Origin: Saccharopolyspora dendranthemae
GTDB lineage: Bacteria > Actinomycetota > Actinomycetes > Mycobacteriales > Pseudonocardiaceae
Reading direction: 5' to 3'
DNA: 64,000 bases
Assembly: GCF_007829955.1 (NCBI RefSeq)
Contig: NZ_VIWX01000007.1
Coordinates: forward strand, 248,001-312,000
The stretch's first letter is position 1, and every line of letters starts with the position of its first letter. Made by a program: the position numbers and the translations under genes. Below, in pieces: positions 25,591 to 33,381 of the stretch. Below the pieces are notes generated by a model. It was not told the origin of the DNA and did not search any database. It saw only the letters and a list, made by a program, of their open reading frames with translations.

Positions 25591-25892
25591 CAGCTCGACT
25601 TCGTCACGCCGGGGAGCTCGCCGTTGTGCGCCATCTCGCGCAGGCGCACCCGGGAGAGCCCGAACTTGCGGACGTAGCCGCGCGGACGTCCGTCGACCGC
25701 GTCCCGGTTGCGCAACCGGACCCTGCTGGCGTCCCTCGGCTGCCGCTGCAGCTCCCGCTGGGCCTCGACCCGCGCGTCCGGCTCGGTGTCGGGCGAGGCG
25801 ATGGTCCGCTTCAGCTCCGACCGCCGCTCGGCGTACCGGGCGACGACCTCCTTGCGCTGCACGTTGCGAGCGATCTTCGACTTCTTGGCCAT
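25587..25892 (-). CDS. rpsN2: Ribosomal protein S14, zinc-free paralogue
   Basis: 101 residues, the long E. coli-like S14 form, beginning MAKKSKIARN and with NRDAVDGRPRGYVRKFGLSRVRLREMA at the C-terminus. The zinc-type S14 is about 61 residues with two CxxC motifs; none is present here. ATG 25892 has AAGAGGTG about 5 nt upstream. A 14-bp perfect palindrome (25924-25937) lies in the 60-nt gap to rpmG2 and may process or attenuate the mRNA. Confidence 0.94.
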   Translation of the reverse strand: MAKKSKIARNVQRKEVVARYAERRSELKRTIASPDTEPDARVEAQRELQRQPRDASRVRLRNRDAVDGRPRGYVRKFGLSRVRLREMAHNGELPGVTKSSW

Positions 25893-25952
25893 GCACACCT
25901 CTTCTCGGTCTTACCGGCGCGAAAGCCGCATGCGGCTCTCGCCTGCGGTTGA

Positions 25953-26120
25953 TCAGCGTTCTTCTCTGAATTCGACGTGCTTGCGGGCCACCGGGTCGAA
26001 CTTGCGGAGGCGCATGCGGTCGGGGTTGTTGCGGCGGTTCTTGGTGGTGACGTAGGTGAAGCCGGTCCCGGCGGTGGAGCGGAGCTTGATCACCGGGCGG
26101 GTGTCGGTGCTCTTGGCCAT
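25953..26120 (-). CDS. rpmG2: Ribosomal protein L33, zinc-free paralogue
   Basis: 55 residues; RNNPDRMRLRKFDPVARKHVEF is typical L33, with no Cys where the zinc form has two CxxC pairs. The ATG overlaps the rpmB2 stop by one base (TGATG). Confidence 0.94.
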   Translation of the reverse strand: MAKSTDTRPVIKLRSTAGTGFTYVTTKNRRNNPDRMRLRKFDPVARKHVEFREER

Positions 26121-26356
26121 CAGAAGCGTTCCCCTCGTGCGCGCATGTCGGCGACCACGGCGTCGATGCCGCGCTTCTCGATCGTCTTCATCCCCTTGGT
26201 CGAGACCCGCAGCCGGATCCACCGGTTCTCGGCCGGCAGCCAGTAGCGCTTGCGCTGCACGTTCGGCAGCCAGCGGCGGCGGGTTCTGCGATGGGAGTGC
26301 GAGACCTGGTTGCCGTAACCGGGTTCCTTGCCGGTCACTTGGCAGCGGACGGACAT
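26120..26356 (-). CDS. rpmB2: Ribosomal protein L28, zinc-free paralogue
   Basis: 78 residues: CQVTGKEPGYGNQVSHSHRRTRRRWLPNVQ and a basic C-terminus are L28. Only one Cys is present, so the four-Cys zinc site of the other form is missing. ATG 26356 has AGGAAGG upstream. First gene of the four-gene operon; a Zur-like box lies 18 nt upstream of the start. The operon should be switched on when zinc is scarce, so that zinc-containing ribosomal proteins can be replaced. Confidence 0.94.
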   Translation of the reverse strand: MSVRCQVTGKEPGYGNQVSHSHRRTRRRWLPNVQRKRYWLPAENRWIRLRVSTKGMKTIEKRGIDAVVADMRARGERF

Positions 26357-26373
26357 GACCTTCCTCTCGATAA

Positions 26374-26388
26374 CGACATCCATTTTCA
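26374..26388. promoter_or_regulatory. Zur-like box upstream of rpmB2
   Basis: CGACATCCATTTTCA. It matches the reverse complement of the box at 26427-26441 at 12 of 15 positions, and its right half equals the ATTTTCA half of the actinobacterial Zur consensus TGAAAAT-N-ATTTTCA as I know it. Confidence 0.6.
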
Positions 26389-26426
26389 TGTAGGGCCCGT
26401 TCAGGGTAGCGTGTCGACAGCGAAGA

Positions 26427-26441
26427 TGAAAACCGTTGTCG
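26427..26441. promoter_or_regulatory. Zur-like box upstream of the CobW-like gene
   Basis: TGAAAACCGTTGTCG, 12 of 14 positions of a 7-1-7 palindrome of the Zur type, ending 12 nt before the ATG, where it would cover the transcription start. Confidence 0.65.
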
Positions 26442-26453
26442 ATTGAGGTGGGG

Positions 26454-27680
26454 ATGTTCACCGATCCGTCCGAGCGGACGCCGCTGCTGCTGGTGGCCGG
26501 TCTCCGCGAACCCCAGGTCGCCGAGGTGGCCGACGCCGCGCGGCTGCGCGACCCGTCCGGCACCGCGCTGGTGCACGCCGACCTGCGCTCGGTCGCCGAG
26601 GGAGTCGTGCGCCGGGAGATCAGGCACGGCGACCACGTCGAGAGCCACGTCCTCGAACTCGCGCACGGCTGCGTCTCCTGCACCCTGCGCGAGGACCTGC
26701 TGCCGCTGCTGCGCAGGCTCTCCGCAGCCCCCGATGTCAGCCGGATCGTCGTCCGCCTCGACCCGGCGCTGGAGCCCGAGGCGATCTGCTGGGCGCTGCG
26801 CCACGTCGAGGTCGACGGGCGCCCGCTGCTCACCGACGTCACCGTCGAAGGCGTGCTGGCCACCGTCGACCTCTTGACCTGGCTACCGGACGCCTCCGGT
26901 GAGCAGGAGCTCGCCGAGCGCGGCCTGGGCGGCAGCACCGACGACGAGCGAACCGTGGCGCAGGTGGCGGTCGGGCAGGCGGAGTTCGCCGACGCCGTCG
27001 TGCTCGCCGGTGCCGCCGAGGACCGCTGGCAGCGGGTCCGCACCGAGGCCGTCCTCGCCCGGCTCACCCCCTCAGCGCCGCTCGCGCACCTCGACGATCT
27101 GGACGTGTCCGAGCTGCTCGCACGGGTCCCCGGCGAGTCCCGGCGCGGTGAGGTCGACGGCCCGCACGGTCGGCTGCTGCGCGGACAGCCGTCGCTGGAC
27201 ACCGATGCCGGTGTGGCCACGGTGCTGTTCGAGGAGCGCCGCCCGTTCCACCCGAAGCGGCTGCACGAAGCGATCGACCTGCTGCTGGATGGCGTCGTGC
27301 GCACCCGCGGCCGGTTCTGGGTGGCCAGCCAGCCCGACGATGCGCTGTGGCTGGAATCCGCGGGCGGGGGACTGGCGATCGCCCACGCCGGACCCTGGCT
27401 GGCGACCGTGGACGACTGGGACGGCCTGTCCGACGACCGGCGGCTGAGGGCCTCGCTGACCTGGGACGACTACTACGGCGACCGGATGAACGAGCTCGTC
27501 GTCATCGCCCACGAAGCCGATCCGCACGAGATCGCACGAGCGCTGCGCGACGCGGTGCTCACCGACGACGAGCTCGCCGCCGGCCAGCAGGCGTGGGCGC
27601 AGTACCCCGACCCGTTCGCCGACTGGCGAACCGAACCGTGCGCAGAACCCGCCGAATCCGAACTGGGAGGCAATCAGTGA
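26454..27680 (+). CDS. CobW-like protein of the Mrf/Rv0106 type
   Basis: 408 residues. The N-terminal strand LLLVAGLREPQV stands where CobW GTPases have the P-loop GKT, which is absent. The GCVSCTLRED motif corresponds to the CobW metal-binding GCxCC loop, and the C-terminal CobW_C domain is present (RRPFHPKRLHEAIDLLLDGVVRTRGRFWVA, WLESAGGG). The same features occur in M. tuberculosis Rv0106 and mycobacterial Mrf, which recruits the hibernation factor MPY to zinc-free ribosomes. ATG 26454 follows GAGGTGGGG. Overlaps L31 by GTGA, so it is co-expressed with zinc-free ribosomal proteins. The Mrf role is inference from family and context. Confidence 0.82.
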   Translation: MFTDPSERTPLLLVAGLREPQVAEVADAARLRDPSGTALVHADLRSVAEGVVRREIRHGDHVESHVLELAHGCVSCTLREDLLPLLRRLSAAPDVSRIVVRLDPALEPEAICWALRHVEVDGRPLLTDVTVEGVLATVDLLTWLPDASGEQELAERGLGGSTDDERTVAQVAVGQAEFADAVVLAGAAEDRWQRVRTEAVLARLTPSAPLAHLDDLDVSELLARVPGESRRGEVDGPHGRLLRGQPSLDTDAGVATVLFEERRPFHPKRLHEAIDLLLDGVVRTRGRFWVASQPDDALWLESAGGGLAIAHAGPWLATVDDWDGLSDDRRLRASLTWDDYYGDRMNELVVIAHEADPHEIARALRDAVLTDDELAAGQQAWAQYPDPFADWRTEPCAEPAESELGGNQ

Positions 27681-27928
27681 AACCCGACATCCACCCCGAG
27701 TACCGGCACGTGGTGTTCCAGGACCGCACCACCGGCAAGAGCTTCCTCACCCGGTCGACCGCGACGTCCGAGGCCCGCATCGAGTGGGAGGACGGCAACA
27801 CCTACCCGCTGATCACGGTCGACGTGACCGCCTACTCGCACCCGTTCTGGACCGGCAACCAGCGGGTCATGGACACCCAGGGCCGGGTCGAGAAGTTCCG
27901 GCGCCGCTACGGCGACCGGCGCAGCTGA
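27677..27928 (+). CDS. rpmE2: Ribosomal protein L31 type B, zinc-free
   Basis: 83 residues: KPDIHPEYRHVVFQD, FLTRSTA, IEWEDGNTYPLI and RVEKFRRRYG are L31 type B, which lacks the Cys residues of type A. GTG 27677 overlaps the CobW-like stop (GTGA) and has GGGAGG 6 nt upstream. Confidence 0.95.
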   Translation: MKPDIHPEYRHVVFQDRTTGKSFLTRSTATSEARIEWEDGNTYPLITVDVTAYSHPFWTGNQRVMDTQGRVEKFRRRYGDRRS

Positions 27929-27962
27929 CGCCCGTCGCACGACCGACCGAGAGGATCCCGAC

Positions 27963-28115
27963 ATGGCAGTCCCCAAGCGCAAGAAGTCCCGCGCCAACAC
28001 CCGTCACCGCAGGTCGCAGTGGAAGGCGCAGGCGCCGGAACTGGTGCCGATCGTGGTGGACGGGGAGCGGAAGCTGGTGCCGCGCGCGTTGATCCGGCAC
28101 TTCCAGGAGAGGTGA
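27963..28115 (+). CDS. rpmF: Ribosomal protein L32, zinc-free
   Basis: 50 residues starting MAVPKRKKSRANTRHRRSQW, the invariant L32 start. The C-terminal half has no Cys, unlike the zinc-ribbon form. AGAGGA precedes the ATG. It follows rpmE2 by 34 nt and so probably ends the Zur-controlled operon. It also stands before mprA, as rpmF (Rv0979A) does in M. tuberculosis apart from one PE_PGRS gene. Confidence 0.93.
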   Translation: MAVPKRKKSRANTRHRRSQWKAQAPELVPIVVDGERKLVPRALIRHFQER

Positions 28116-28202
28116 ACCCGCCCGGCGCGCGTCGCCACTCGGAGTGATCGACGCGCGCCGTGGCGGAGACCGCCGTCACCTCGACGCGCGAGGGTGTGGG
28201 GG

Positions 28203-28221
28203 TTCTCAGGTCGTTCTCAGG
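28203..28221 (+). promoter_or_regulatory. Phased direct repeat at the mprA promoter (MprA box)
   Basis: TTCTCAGG at 28203-28210 and again at 28214-28221, an 11-bp period, 22 nt before the mprA ATG. The same arrangement precedes pepD at 34050-34068. Confidence 0.65.
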
Positions 28222-28242
28222 GCAACGGGTAACACTGTCCGC

Positions 28243-28938
28243 ATGCGCATCCTCGTCGTCGACGACGATCGTGCCGTGCGGGAGTCGCTGCGAAGGTCTC
28301 TGCAGTTCAACGGCTACCAGGTGGAACTCGCCGCGGACGGTCAACAAGCACTGGACCAGCTGGCCGACAGCCGCCCGGACGCCATGGTCCTCGACGTCAT
28401 GATGCCCCGCCTGGACGGCCTGGAGGTCGCCCGGAGGCTGCGCAGCACCGGTGATGATCTGCCGATCCTGGTGCTCACCGCCCGCGATGCGGTGTCCGAC
28501 CGGGTCGCGGGGCTCGACGCCGGCGCCGACGACTACCTGCCCAAGCCCTTCGCGCTGGAGGAGCTGCTGGCCAGGCTGCGCGCCCTGCTGCGCCGCGCGA
28601 CCCCGGTGGAGGACGGCGCGGACGGGCACCCCGCCGCGCTGCGGTTCGCCGATCTGGAGCTGGACCCCGGCACGCGCGAGGTCCGCCGCGGCGAGCGCTC
28701 GATCAGCCTCACCCGCACCGAGTTCGCCCTGCTGGAGCTGCTGATGGCGCACCCGAAGCAGGTGCTCACCCGCAGCAGGCTGCTCGAGGACGTGTGGGGT
28801 TACGACTTCCCGACCTCCGGCAACGCCCTCGAGGTCTACATCGGTTACCTGCGCCGCAAGACCGAGGCGGAGGGCGAGGCCCGGTTGATCCACACCGTGC
28901 GCGGTGTCGGCTACGTGCTGCGAGAGACGCCACCGTGA
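28243..28938 (+). CDS. mprA: OmpR-family response regulator MprA
   Basis: 231 residues: receiver domain with VVDDD acidic pocket, phospho-acceptor Asp51 in VLDVMMP, LTARD and KPF; then a winged HTH ending VRGVGYVLR. High similarity to MprA and the downstream order mprB-pepD-moaB2-mscL support the name. MprAB responds to envelope stress in mycobacteria. ATG 28243 has no ribosome site, so the mRNA may be leaderless. The phased TTCTCAGG repeat just upstream suggests autoregulation. Confidence 0.88.
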   Translation: MRILVVDDDRAVRESLRRSLQFNGYQVELAADGQQALDQLADSRPDAMVLDVMMPRLDGLEVARRLRSTGDDLPILVLTARDAVSDRVAGLDAGADDYLPKPFALEELLARLRALLRRATPVEDGADGHPAALRFADLELDPGTREVRRGERSISLTRTEFALLELLMAHPKQVLTRSRLLEDVWGYDFPTSGNALEVYIGYLRRKTEAEGEARLIHTVRGVGYVLRETPP

Positions 28939-30374
28939 TGGGCAATCCGATGGCCGTCCCCGCGCCTCCGCCACCGGAGGTGGACGACCCGCCTCCGCCG
29001 AGCAGGCTGCAGAAGGTGTCGCTGCGCAACCGCGTCACCTGGCTGGCCGCGATGTGCGTCGCGGGTGCGGTCGCGCTGGTGTCGGTCGGAGCGTTCGTGA
29101 CCGTGCGGGACAGCCTGTACCAGCAGCTCGACGAGAGCCTCACCGAACGCGCGGTGGAGGCCGCCGAGGGACCGCTGGTGCGCACCGCCGACCTGCAGCA
29201 GGTGCCGGTCGCGTTCTTCGTCGCGACCAACTTCAAGATCAACGTGCTCTCCGCCGACGGCACGGTGTTCGGCCCCGAGGAGCGGCCGCCGATGAGCGTG
29301 CTGGAGCTGTCGGTGGCCAAGGGCGAGGCGCAGCGGTCGCTGCGCACCGACAAGGCGAGCAACAGCCGCGTCGTCGCGGTGCCCACGCGCAACGCGGCAC
29401 TGGTCATGTCGACCTCGTTGCAACCCACCCAGCGCACGTTGGCGCAGCTCAGCGTGGTTCTCGTGGTGATGGGTGGCGCCGGCATCCTGCTCGCCGCCGC
29501 CGCGGGAACCGCGGTGGCCAGGGCCGGTCTGCGCCCGGTGCAGCGGCTGACGGCCGCCGCCGAGCGGGTCGCGCTGACGGGCGACCTGCGTCCGATCCCG
29601 GTCAGCGGGGACGACGAACTGGCGAGGCTGACCACGAGCTTCAACGGGATGCTCAGCGCGCTGGCCGAATCCCAGGAGCGGCAGCGGCGCCTGGTCGCCG
29701 ACGCCGGTCATGAGCTGCGGACTCCGCTGACCTCGCTGCGCACCAACCTGGAATTGCTGCTCGCCGCCGCCCGTCCCGACGCGCCGACGCTCTCCGAGCA
29801 GGACCGCCAGGAGATGTTCTCCGACGTCCAGGCGCAGGTGGAGGAGCTGTCCGCGCTGGTCGGCGACCTGGTGGAGCTCGCCCGCGAGGACACCCCGCAG
29901 GCCGTGCACGAGTCGGTGGACCTGGTCGAGGTCGTCGAACGGGCGCTGAGCCGGGCCCGGCGTCGCGCCCCGCGCACGGAGTTCGACGTGCACCTGAACC
30001 GGTGGGTCATGATGGGCGACGCGACGGCCCTGGAGCGGGCGGTGCTGAACCTGCTCGACAACGCCGCGAAGTGGAGCCCGGACGGCGTCCACGTGCGCGT
30101 CGACCTCCGCCCGGAGGAGGGCACCGGGCTGGCCGCGCTGGAGGTCGCCGACGGCGGGCCGGGCATCGCCGAAGGGGACCGGCCCCACGTCTTCGAGCGC
30201 TTCTACCGCTCGTCGCACGCGCGCACGCTGCCCGGATCGGGGTTGGGCCTGTCGATCGTCAAGCAGGTCGCCGAGCGCCACGGCGGGTCCGTGCTGGCCG
30301 CGCAGGCACCGGAAGGCGGTGCGCTGCTGCGCATGACGCTGCCCGGCGACTCTCAGCAAAACGAACAGCAATGA
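28938..30374 (+). CDS. mprB: Sensor histidine kinase MprB
   Basis: 478 residues. Pro-rich cytoplasmic start, membrane helix at about 40-62, an extracytoplasmic sensor of about 110 residues, a second helix (about 170-195), HAMP (ARAGLRPVQRLTAAAERV), HisKA with His258 in DAGHELRTPL, and HATPase_c with NLLDNAAKWSPDG, DGGPGI, FERFYRS and GSGLGLSI. Its ATG overlaps the mprA stop by one base (TGATG). The expected partner of MprA in sensing envelope stress. Confidence 0.88.
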   Translation: MGNPMAVPAPPPPEVDDPPPPSRLQKVSLRNRVTWLAAMCVAGAVALVSVGAFVTVRDSLYQQLDESLTERAVEAAEGPLVRTADLQQVPVAFFVATNFKINVLSADGTVFGPEERPPMSVLELSVAKGEAQRSLRTDKASNSRVVAVPTRNAALVMSTSLQPTQRTLAQLSVVLVVMGGAGILLAAAAGTAVARAGLRPVQRLTAAAERVALTGDLRPIPVSGDDELARLTTSFNGMLSALAESQERQRRLVADAGHELRTPLTSLRTNLELLLAAARPDAPTLSEQDRQEMFSDVQAQVEELSALVGDLVELAREDTPQAVHESVDLVEVVERALSRARRRAPRTEFDVHLNRWVMMGDATALERAVLNLLDNAAKWSPDGVHVRVDLRPEEGTGLAALEVADGGPGIAEGDRPHVFERFYRSSHARTLPGSGLGLSIVKQVAERHGGSVLAAQAPEGGALLRMTLPGDSQQNEQQ

Positions 30375-30424
30375 ACAGCTGACCCCACTACTCCCCGGCT
30401 GTCCGGCCGGTAATCCGTCAGGTA

Positions 30425-30440
30425 TTGTTGTTTTTTGTTG
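30425..30440 (+). promoter_or_regulatory. AT-rich DeoR promoter with phased TTGTTG repeat
   Basis: TTGTTG at 30425-30430 and 30435-30440, a 10-bp period, in the only AT-rich stretch of this region and 40 nt before the deoR-type gene. Candidate operator or promoter. Confidence 0.4.
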
Positions 30441-30480
30441 ACTTGATGACGGAAAGCTGGCACCCGGCCAGGGGGTGGAC

Positions 30481-31272
30481 GTGCTCGCACGACAACGCCA
30501 GGAAGTGATCCTCGACGAGGTGCGGCGCACCGGAGCCGTGCAGGTCGGGGACCTGGTGCAACGGCTCGGCGTGTCGGACATGACGATCCGCCGCGACCTC
30601 GACGCCCTCGCCCGCAGAGGTCTCGTCGAGAAGGTCTACGGCGGCGCGACCTCCACGATCGGCACCAGCACCGACGAACCCGGATTCGAAGCCAAGTCCG
30701 TCCGGCAACTCACCGAGAAGGAAGCCATCGCCAAGCTGGCCGCCGACCAGATCCAGCCCGGCACCGCGATCGGGCTCTCGGCCGGGACCACGACGTGGAC
30801 GCTCGCGCGCCAGCTCGACGACATCCCGGACCTGACCATCGTCACCAACTCGGTCCGCGTCGCCGACGCGCTGCAGCAGCGCGGCCGCGTCGACCGGACC
30901 GTGGTGCTCACCGGCGGGGTGCGCACCCCGTCCGACGCGCTCGTCGGACCCGTCGCCGTGCAGTCGCTGCGCTCGCTGCACCTGGACCTGGTGTTCCTCG
31001 GCGTGCACGGGATGGCCCCGCGCGCGGGATTCACCACGCCGAACCTCAACGAGAGCGAGACCAACCGGGCCTTCGCCGAGGCCGCGGGCCGGTTGGTGGT
31101 GGTCGCCGACAGCGCCAAGTGGTCCACCGTCGGCATCTCCACGATCGTCGACTTCGACGAGGTCGACCTGCTGATCAGCGACCAGGGGCTGCCCCTCGAC
31201 GCGCGCGAACTGCTCGAAGAGCACGTCGAGCTGCTGCTGGCCGATCAGCAGCCAACCGAGGAGGAAGAGTGA
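30481..31272 (+). CDS. DeoR/GlpR-family sugar regulator
   Basis: 263 residues from GTG 30481, with AGGGGG upstream; GTG 30475 is less well placed. DeoR HTH RQRQEVILDEVRRTGAVQVGDLVQRLGVSDMTIRRDLDAL, then the sugar-phosphate isomerase-like domain (AGTTTWTLARQL, TNSVRVADAL, TVVLTGG, DLVFLGVHGM, VVVADSAKW). Such proteins bind phosphorylated sugars. Its stop overlaps the galT start, so it most likely controls galactose use. Confidence 0.87.
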   Translation: MLARQRQEVILDEVRRTGAVQVGDLVQRLGVSDMTIRRDLDALARRGLVEKVYGGATSTIGTSTDEPGFEAKSVRQLTEKEAIAKLAADQIQPGTAIGLSAGTTTWTLARQLDDIPDLTIVTNSVRVADALQQRGRVDRTVVLTGGVRTPSDALVGPVAVQSLRSLHLDLVFLGVHGMAPRAGFTTPNLNESETNRAFAEAAGRLVVVADSAKWSTVGISTIVDFDEVDLLISDQGLPLDARELLEEHVELLLADQQPTEEEE

Positions 31273-32342
31273 AGCGCACCGCGCGCCGCTTGGCCGACGG
31301 CCGGGAGATCATCTACTTCGACGCCGAACCGGGGCCCGAGCGCACCGCGGAGGACGCTCGCGAGCTGCCGCCCCAGGCGCCGGCGTCGGAGATGCGGCGC
31401 GATCCGCTGACCGGGGAGTGGGTGGCCATCGCCGCGCACCGGCAGTCGCGCACCTACAAGCCGCCGGCCGCGATGTGCCCGCTGTGCCCGAGCTCTCCCG
31501 GGCGTCCCAGCGAGATCCCCGAACCCGACTACGACATCGTCGTCTTCGAGAACCAGTTCCCGTCCTTCGCGCAAGGCATTCCCGGCGAACCGACCACTGT
31601 GGACGGGATGTCGATGGTGCCCGCCGCGCCCGCGCGAGGGCGCTGCGAGGTCGTCTGCTTCACCTCCGACCACAACTCCTCCTTCGGCGCGCTGAGCGCG
31701 GAACGGGTCCGCGGCGTCGTCGACGTCTGGGCCGATCGCACCGCCGCGCTCAACGAAACCCCGGGCGTCGAGCAGGTCTTCTGCTTCGAGAACCGGGGCG
31801 AGGAGATCGGCGTGACGCTGCACCACCCGCACGGGCAGATCTACGGCTACCCGTTCGTCACGCCCAAGACCGAGACCATGCTGCGGGTCGCGGAGCAGTA
31901 CCGCTCCGAGCACGGCACGCACGTCATGGGCGACGTGCTGGCGGCCGAGCGCGCGAGCGGCGACAGGGTTCTCGTGGACTCCGAGCACTGGACGGCGTTC
32001 GTCCCGGCCGCCGCCCGCTGGCCCGTCGAGGTCCAGATCGTGTCGCACCGCCAGGTCCCCGACATCCCGGCGCTCACCGAGGCCGAGCGAGATGACTTCG
32101 CCACGACCTACCTGGACGTGCTCGGGCGTCTCGACCGGCTCTACGGCAAACCGCTGCCCTACATCGCCGCCTGGCACCAGGCGCCGGTGAACACCGGTCG
32201 TGACCTGTCGTGGCTGCACCTGGAGCTGTTCTCGGTCCTGCGCAGCGCGGACAAGCTCAAGTACCTCGCAGGTTCGGAATCCGGCATGGGCGTCTGGATC
32301 AACGACGCCACCCCGGAGCAGATCGCCTCCCGCCTCCGCTGA
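31269..32342 (+). CDS. galT: Galactose-1-phosphate uridylyltransferase
   Basis: 357 residues. Leloir-pathway enzyme that exchanges UDP between glucose-1-P and galactose-1-P. Motifs: RRDPLTGEWVAIAAHR, CPLC zinc pair, FENQFPSF, and HHPHGQIYGYP with the nucleophilic His at about residue 188 in HPHGQ. GTG 31269 overlaps the deoR-type stop in GTGA, with GAGGAAG upstream. No galK or galE is next to it; galU lies 7 kb downstream. Confidence 0.92.
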   Translation: MKRTARRLADGREIIYFDAEPGPERTAEDARELPPQAPASEMRRDPLTGEWVAIAAHRQSRTYKPPAAMCPLCPSSPGRPSEIPEPDYDIVVFENQFPSFAQGIPGEPTTVDGMSMVPAAPARGRCEVVCFTSDHNSSFGALSAERVRGVVDVWADRTAALNETPGVEQVFCFENRGEEIGVTLHHPHGQIYGYPFVTPKTETMLRVAEQYRSEHGTHVMGDVLAAERASGDRVLVDSEHWTAFVPAAARWPVEVQIVSHRQVPDIPALTEAERDDFATTYLDVLGRLDRLYGKPLPYIAAWHQAPVNTGRDLSWLHLELFSVLRSADKLKYLAGSESGMGVWINDATPEQIASRLR

Positions 32343-32406
32343 ACCCCAGGCCCTCCCGAGCTCCCGAGCTCCCGAGCGAGGGTCGCGGTGGTGCTCGGCT
32401 CACACG

Positions 32407-32478
32407 GTCCCAGTTTTAGTCCAAACCGAGCCATGATCATGTCCGAAATGTCGGCTCAGTTTGGACTAAAACTGGGAC
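32407..32478. repeat. Interspersed hairpin element, copy A
   Basis: 26-bp inverted repeat (arms 32407-32432 and 32453-32478, one mismatch) with a 20-nt loop holding ATGATCAT. 71 nt of it recur at 43361-43431 with two differences. Lies between convergent galT and the SDR gene, where it can act as a bidirectional terminator. Confidence 0.9.
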
Positions 32479-32525
32479 GTGCCCTGATCGGGGGGAACGG
32501 GTGCTGCGTGTTGGGGTTGCGGTGA

Positions 32526-33260
32526 TCAGATCTGGGCGGTGCCGCCGTCTACGGCCAGTTCGGAGCCGTTGACGTAGCTGGAGGCGTCCGAGGCGAGGAA
32601 CGTGGCGGCCGCGGCGATCTCCTCGGGTGTGCCGTGCCGCCCGAGCGGGATCATCTGCTTGCTCTGCTCCTGGATCTCCGACGGGACCAGGTCGTGCAGG
32701 CCCGGGGTCGGGACCATGCCGGGCGCGAGCACGTTGACGCGGAACCCGTGCTCGCGCGAGCTGTGGGCCCAGCCTCGGGCCAGGCTGCGCACCGCGGCCT
32801 TGGTTGCGCCGTAGACCTCGAGGTCTTGCTGGGGGCGCGTCGCGGCGATCGAGCCGGTCAAGATGAGTGAGGCCCCCGGCCGGAGCAGCGGCAGCGCCTT
32901 CTGGATGGTGAAGATCGTCCCCTTGACGTTGGTGGCGAACAGCTCGTCGACCTGCTCTTCCGCGACCTCGCCGAACGGGATCGACGTGCCGATGCCCGCG
33001 TTGGCGACCACGACGTCGAGGTGGCCGGCCTGCTCGCGGACGGTCTCGTAGAGCGCGTCGAGGTCGGCCGTGACGGAGGAGTCGCAGACCACGGCGGTCA
33101 CGTCCTCGCCGAGCTCGGCGACGGCCGCGTCGAGCGCCTTCTTGCGGCGGCCGGTGATGAACACCGTCGCGCCCTCGTCGCGGAAGGCCCGCGCGATCGC
33201 GAGCCCGATGCCGCTGCTTCCCCCGGTGACCACCGCGACCTTGTCCGTCAGGACGGCCAT
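32526..33260 (-). CDS. Short-chain dehydrogenase
   Basis: 244-residue classical SDR: TGGSSGIGLAIA cofactor loop, NAGIG, TGSIAA with catalytic Ser, YGATK with Tyr/Lys, and a C-terminal GSELAVDGG. ATG 33260 has GAGGAGG about 8 nt upstream. It is divergent from a TetR gene and the gap holds two copies of a perfect operator, so induction by its substrate through the TetR protein is likely. Substrate unknown. Absent from the equivalent place in M. tuberculosis. Confidence 0.88.
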   Translation of the reverse strand: MAVLTDKVAVVTGGSSGIGLAIARAFRDEGATVFITGRRKKALDAAVAELGEDVTAVVCDSSVTADLDALYETVREQAGHLDVVVANAGIGTSIPFGEVAEEQVDELFATNVKGTIFTIQKALPLLRPGASLILTGSIAATRPQQDLEVYGATKAAVRSLARGWAHSSREHGFRVNVLAPGMVPTPGLHDLVPSEIQEQSKQMIPLGRHGTPEEIAAAATFLASDASSYVNGSELAVDGGTAQI

Positions 33261-33283
33261 GCCGCCCACCTCCTCGTTTTTAT

Positions 33284-33328
33284 GGACCGTACGGTCCACA
33301 ACTATGCCGAATATGGACCGTACGGTCA
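33284..33328. promoter_or_regulatory. Twin TetR operators
   Basis: GGACCGTACGGTCC (33284-33297) and GGACCGTACGGTCA (33315-33328), centres 31 bp apart, about three helical turns, between the divergent SDR and TetR genes. Confidence 0.75.
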
Positions 33329-33381
33329 ATAATCCGGGCCCGGTTATGGCCTGCCGGGTCCAGAACTCCTACGGTTGAGGA

